From: an uncultured Granulicella sp.
Lineage (GTDB): Bacteria; Acidobacteriota; Terriglobia; Terriglobales; Acidobacteriaceae
Direction: 5' to 3'
Assembly (NCBI GenBank): GCA_937871785.1
Contig: CALMON010000226.1
Coordinates: 1-40,724, forward strand
DNA: 40,724 nt
The notes beneath the pieces are model-generated. The model was not told the origin of the DNA. It saw only the letters and a program-made list of their open reading frames with translations, and ran no database searches. This document shows, piece by piece, positions 39,718-40,724 of the stretch; the first letter of the stretch is position 1; each line of letters opens with the position of its first letter. The position numbers and the translations under genes were made by a program.

Positions 39718-40724
39718 TTAGCCGAGCTTCGGATGCAGCAACTGGAAGCCCGTTTTCTGCTGATAAGCGTGCGCCACGGCACAAGCGTTGGCGTCCCCGT
39801 ACAAGGGTGCCAGGAACGTCAGCGACACCGGCGTTCCCGGGCCTCCCGCGTTGTTGAGCGCGCCGTCGTCCGTGCTCGGCGGAGGTGGCGCGTCGTCACC
39901 GCGAAGGCCGTTCGGCACGATGACCGCGGGCTGCCCGGTCAGGTTGGTCGCCGTCAACTGCGCGCCGCTCGAGGGCGTCACGATCACGTCGACATCCGCA
40001 AACAGCGCCGTCATCTGCGCGATGGCCAGCGAGCGCGCACGTGCCGCGTTGATATAGTCCACCGCCGGGTACAGCCGCGCCACGCGGAACTGGTTCGGCC
40101 AGTCGAACGGCATCTGCCCGGCCAGCAGGCCGTCGCGTCCAGAGCGCGTCAGGTCGTCGAAGGCCGCCGCGGCTTCAGCTTCGAGCATCGGCACAAGGGC
40201 GCCGAAAGGGAACTTCGGCATCTCTTTTTCGATCAGTCGGAAGCCCATGCCGCGCAGGGCATCGAGCGCCCGCGTGTTGAACTGCGCGTCATACAGCGTG
40301 CGGGCAAACTGCGCTTTGCGCCCCGCCACGCGAGCGTTGTACGCGTCGAGCTCCTTGCCCGCGAGCGTTTCACTGGGCGGCTTCCCGTCGGTGTAGGTCG
40401 GGGTGTCGAAGGCGGATTTCAGGTAGCCGACGCGTAGCTTCGTCACGTCGAGAGTAAAGTCCGGGTTGAAAGCGGCCGGCTGCACGCTCAGGTCGTGGCC
40501 GTCCTGGCCATAGATCGCATTCAACACAATCGCCGCATCCTCGACCGACCTCGCGATCGCGCCGATCTTGTCCATCGACCATGACAGCGCCATGGCCCCG
40601 GTCCGTGGCACCAGCCCAAAGCTGGGCCGCAAGCCCGTAGCCCCGCAGCGCGTACTCGGTGACGAGATGGAGCCCAGCGTCTCCGTACCGATCGCAAAGC
40701 CGACGCAGCCCGCCGCGGTTGCAC
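39718..40724 (-). CDS. Amidase-signature family hydrolase, 5' end missing
   Basis: 335 codons up to the window edge. It starts within the signature: GFAIGTETLGSISSPSTRCG (the Ser of GSI and the following SSPS region form the Ser-cis-Ser-Lys site; the Lys lies outside the window), then LRPSFGLVPRTGAMALSWSM. The later DVDVIVTPSSGAQLTATNLT and GQPAVIVPNGLRGD and the C-terminal SLTFLAPLYGDANACAVAHA are those of large bacterial amidases. These cleave carboxamide bonds; many relatives in Acidobacteriota are secreted, but the signal region is not visible. It is not GatA by neighbours: no gatB or gatC is near. Confidence 0.88.
   Translation of the reverse strand, partial: ATAAGCVGFAIGTETLGSISSPSTRCGATGLRPSFGLVPRTGAMALSWSMDKIGAIARSVEDAAIVLNAIYGQDGHDLSVQPAAFNPDFTLDVTKLRVGYLKSAFDTPTYTDGKPPSETLAGKELDAYNARVAGRKAQFARTLYDAQFNTRALDALRGMGFRLIEKEMPKFPFGALVPMLEAEAAAAFDDLTRSGRDGLLAGQMPFDWPNQFRVARLYPAVDYINAARARSLAIAQMTALFADVDVIVTPSSGAQLTATNLTGQPAVIVPNGLRGDDAPPPPSTDDGALNNAGGPGTPVSLTFLAPLYGDANACAVAHAYQQKTGFQLLHPKLG

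Noticed and set aside
1-40724. CRISPR array, insertion sequence or prophage
   Set aside because: No regularly spaced repeats, transposase, integrase or phage genes were found; repeats are short palindromes and microsatellites only.

Overview
The window looks like chromosomal DNA of a high-GC acidobacterium, probably the family Acidobacteriaceae (inferred from gene content, not from a search). The pointers are an exosortase of the XrtJ type with its small dedicated substrate, a secreted VWFA-like protein of the kind abundant in Acidobacteriota, an M28 peptidase lying between pheS and pheT, many secreted or lipoprotein-type proteins, and GC-rich codon use throughout. There are no rRNA genes, CRISPR arrays, insertion sequences or prophage genes.

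Left part (1-12.7 kb), nearly all on the plus strand: the N-terminus of a membrane-anchored protein on the minus strand, a HAD-UbiA fusion prenyltransferase, then a chain of stable hairpins leading into pheS, an M28 peptidase, pheT, a coiled-coil ZapB-like gene, zapA, two tandem TlpA-like thiol-disulfide proteins, a GntR-type regulator and a CDP-alcohol phosphatidyltransferase-like membrane protein. Middle part (12.7-27.1 kb): an Lgt-like protein lacking key catalytic residues, an RluD-type pseudouridine synthase, a VWFA protein, a DUF4252-like secreted protein, bamA, the XrtJ exosortase with its substrate gene, frr, then folP and dacB transcribed divergently around an AGCC tetranucleotide repeat, and a tiny DHp-like protein. 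Right part (27.3-40.7 kb): tRNA-Leu(CAG), a 6-phosphogluconate dehydrogenase flanked by two copies of an unannotated 33-residue membrane microprotein, a DUF2251-like protein, a polytopic membrane protein, an L,D-transpeptidase gene broken by two in-frame TAG codons, an orphan ribbon-helix-helix protein, dnaB, a beta-propeller-like lipoprotein, a class V aminotransferase, yqeY and a truncated amidase.

Functionally the region combines translation (pheS, pheT, frr, tRNA-Leu, RluD, YqeY), replication and division (dnaB, zapA, ZapB-like) and envelope work (BamA, XrtJ, DacB, L,D-transpeptidase, TlpA pair, Lgt-like, UbiA). The points most worth a second look are the paired microproteins and their shared leaders; the run of hairpins before pheS; an 11-bp-phased array of DnaA-box-like units directly upstream of dnaB; a recurring TANNNT box 5-7 nt before start codons that lack a Shine-Dalgarno sequence, suggesting leaderless mRNAs; the AGCC repeat between two such promoters; and the double-amber L,D-transpeptidase gene.
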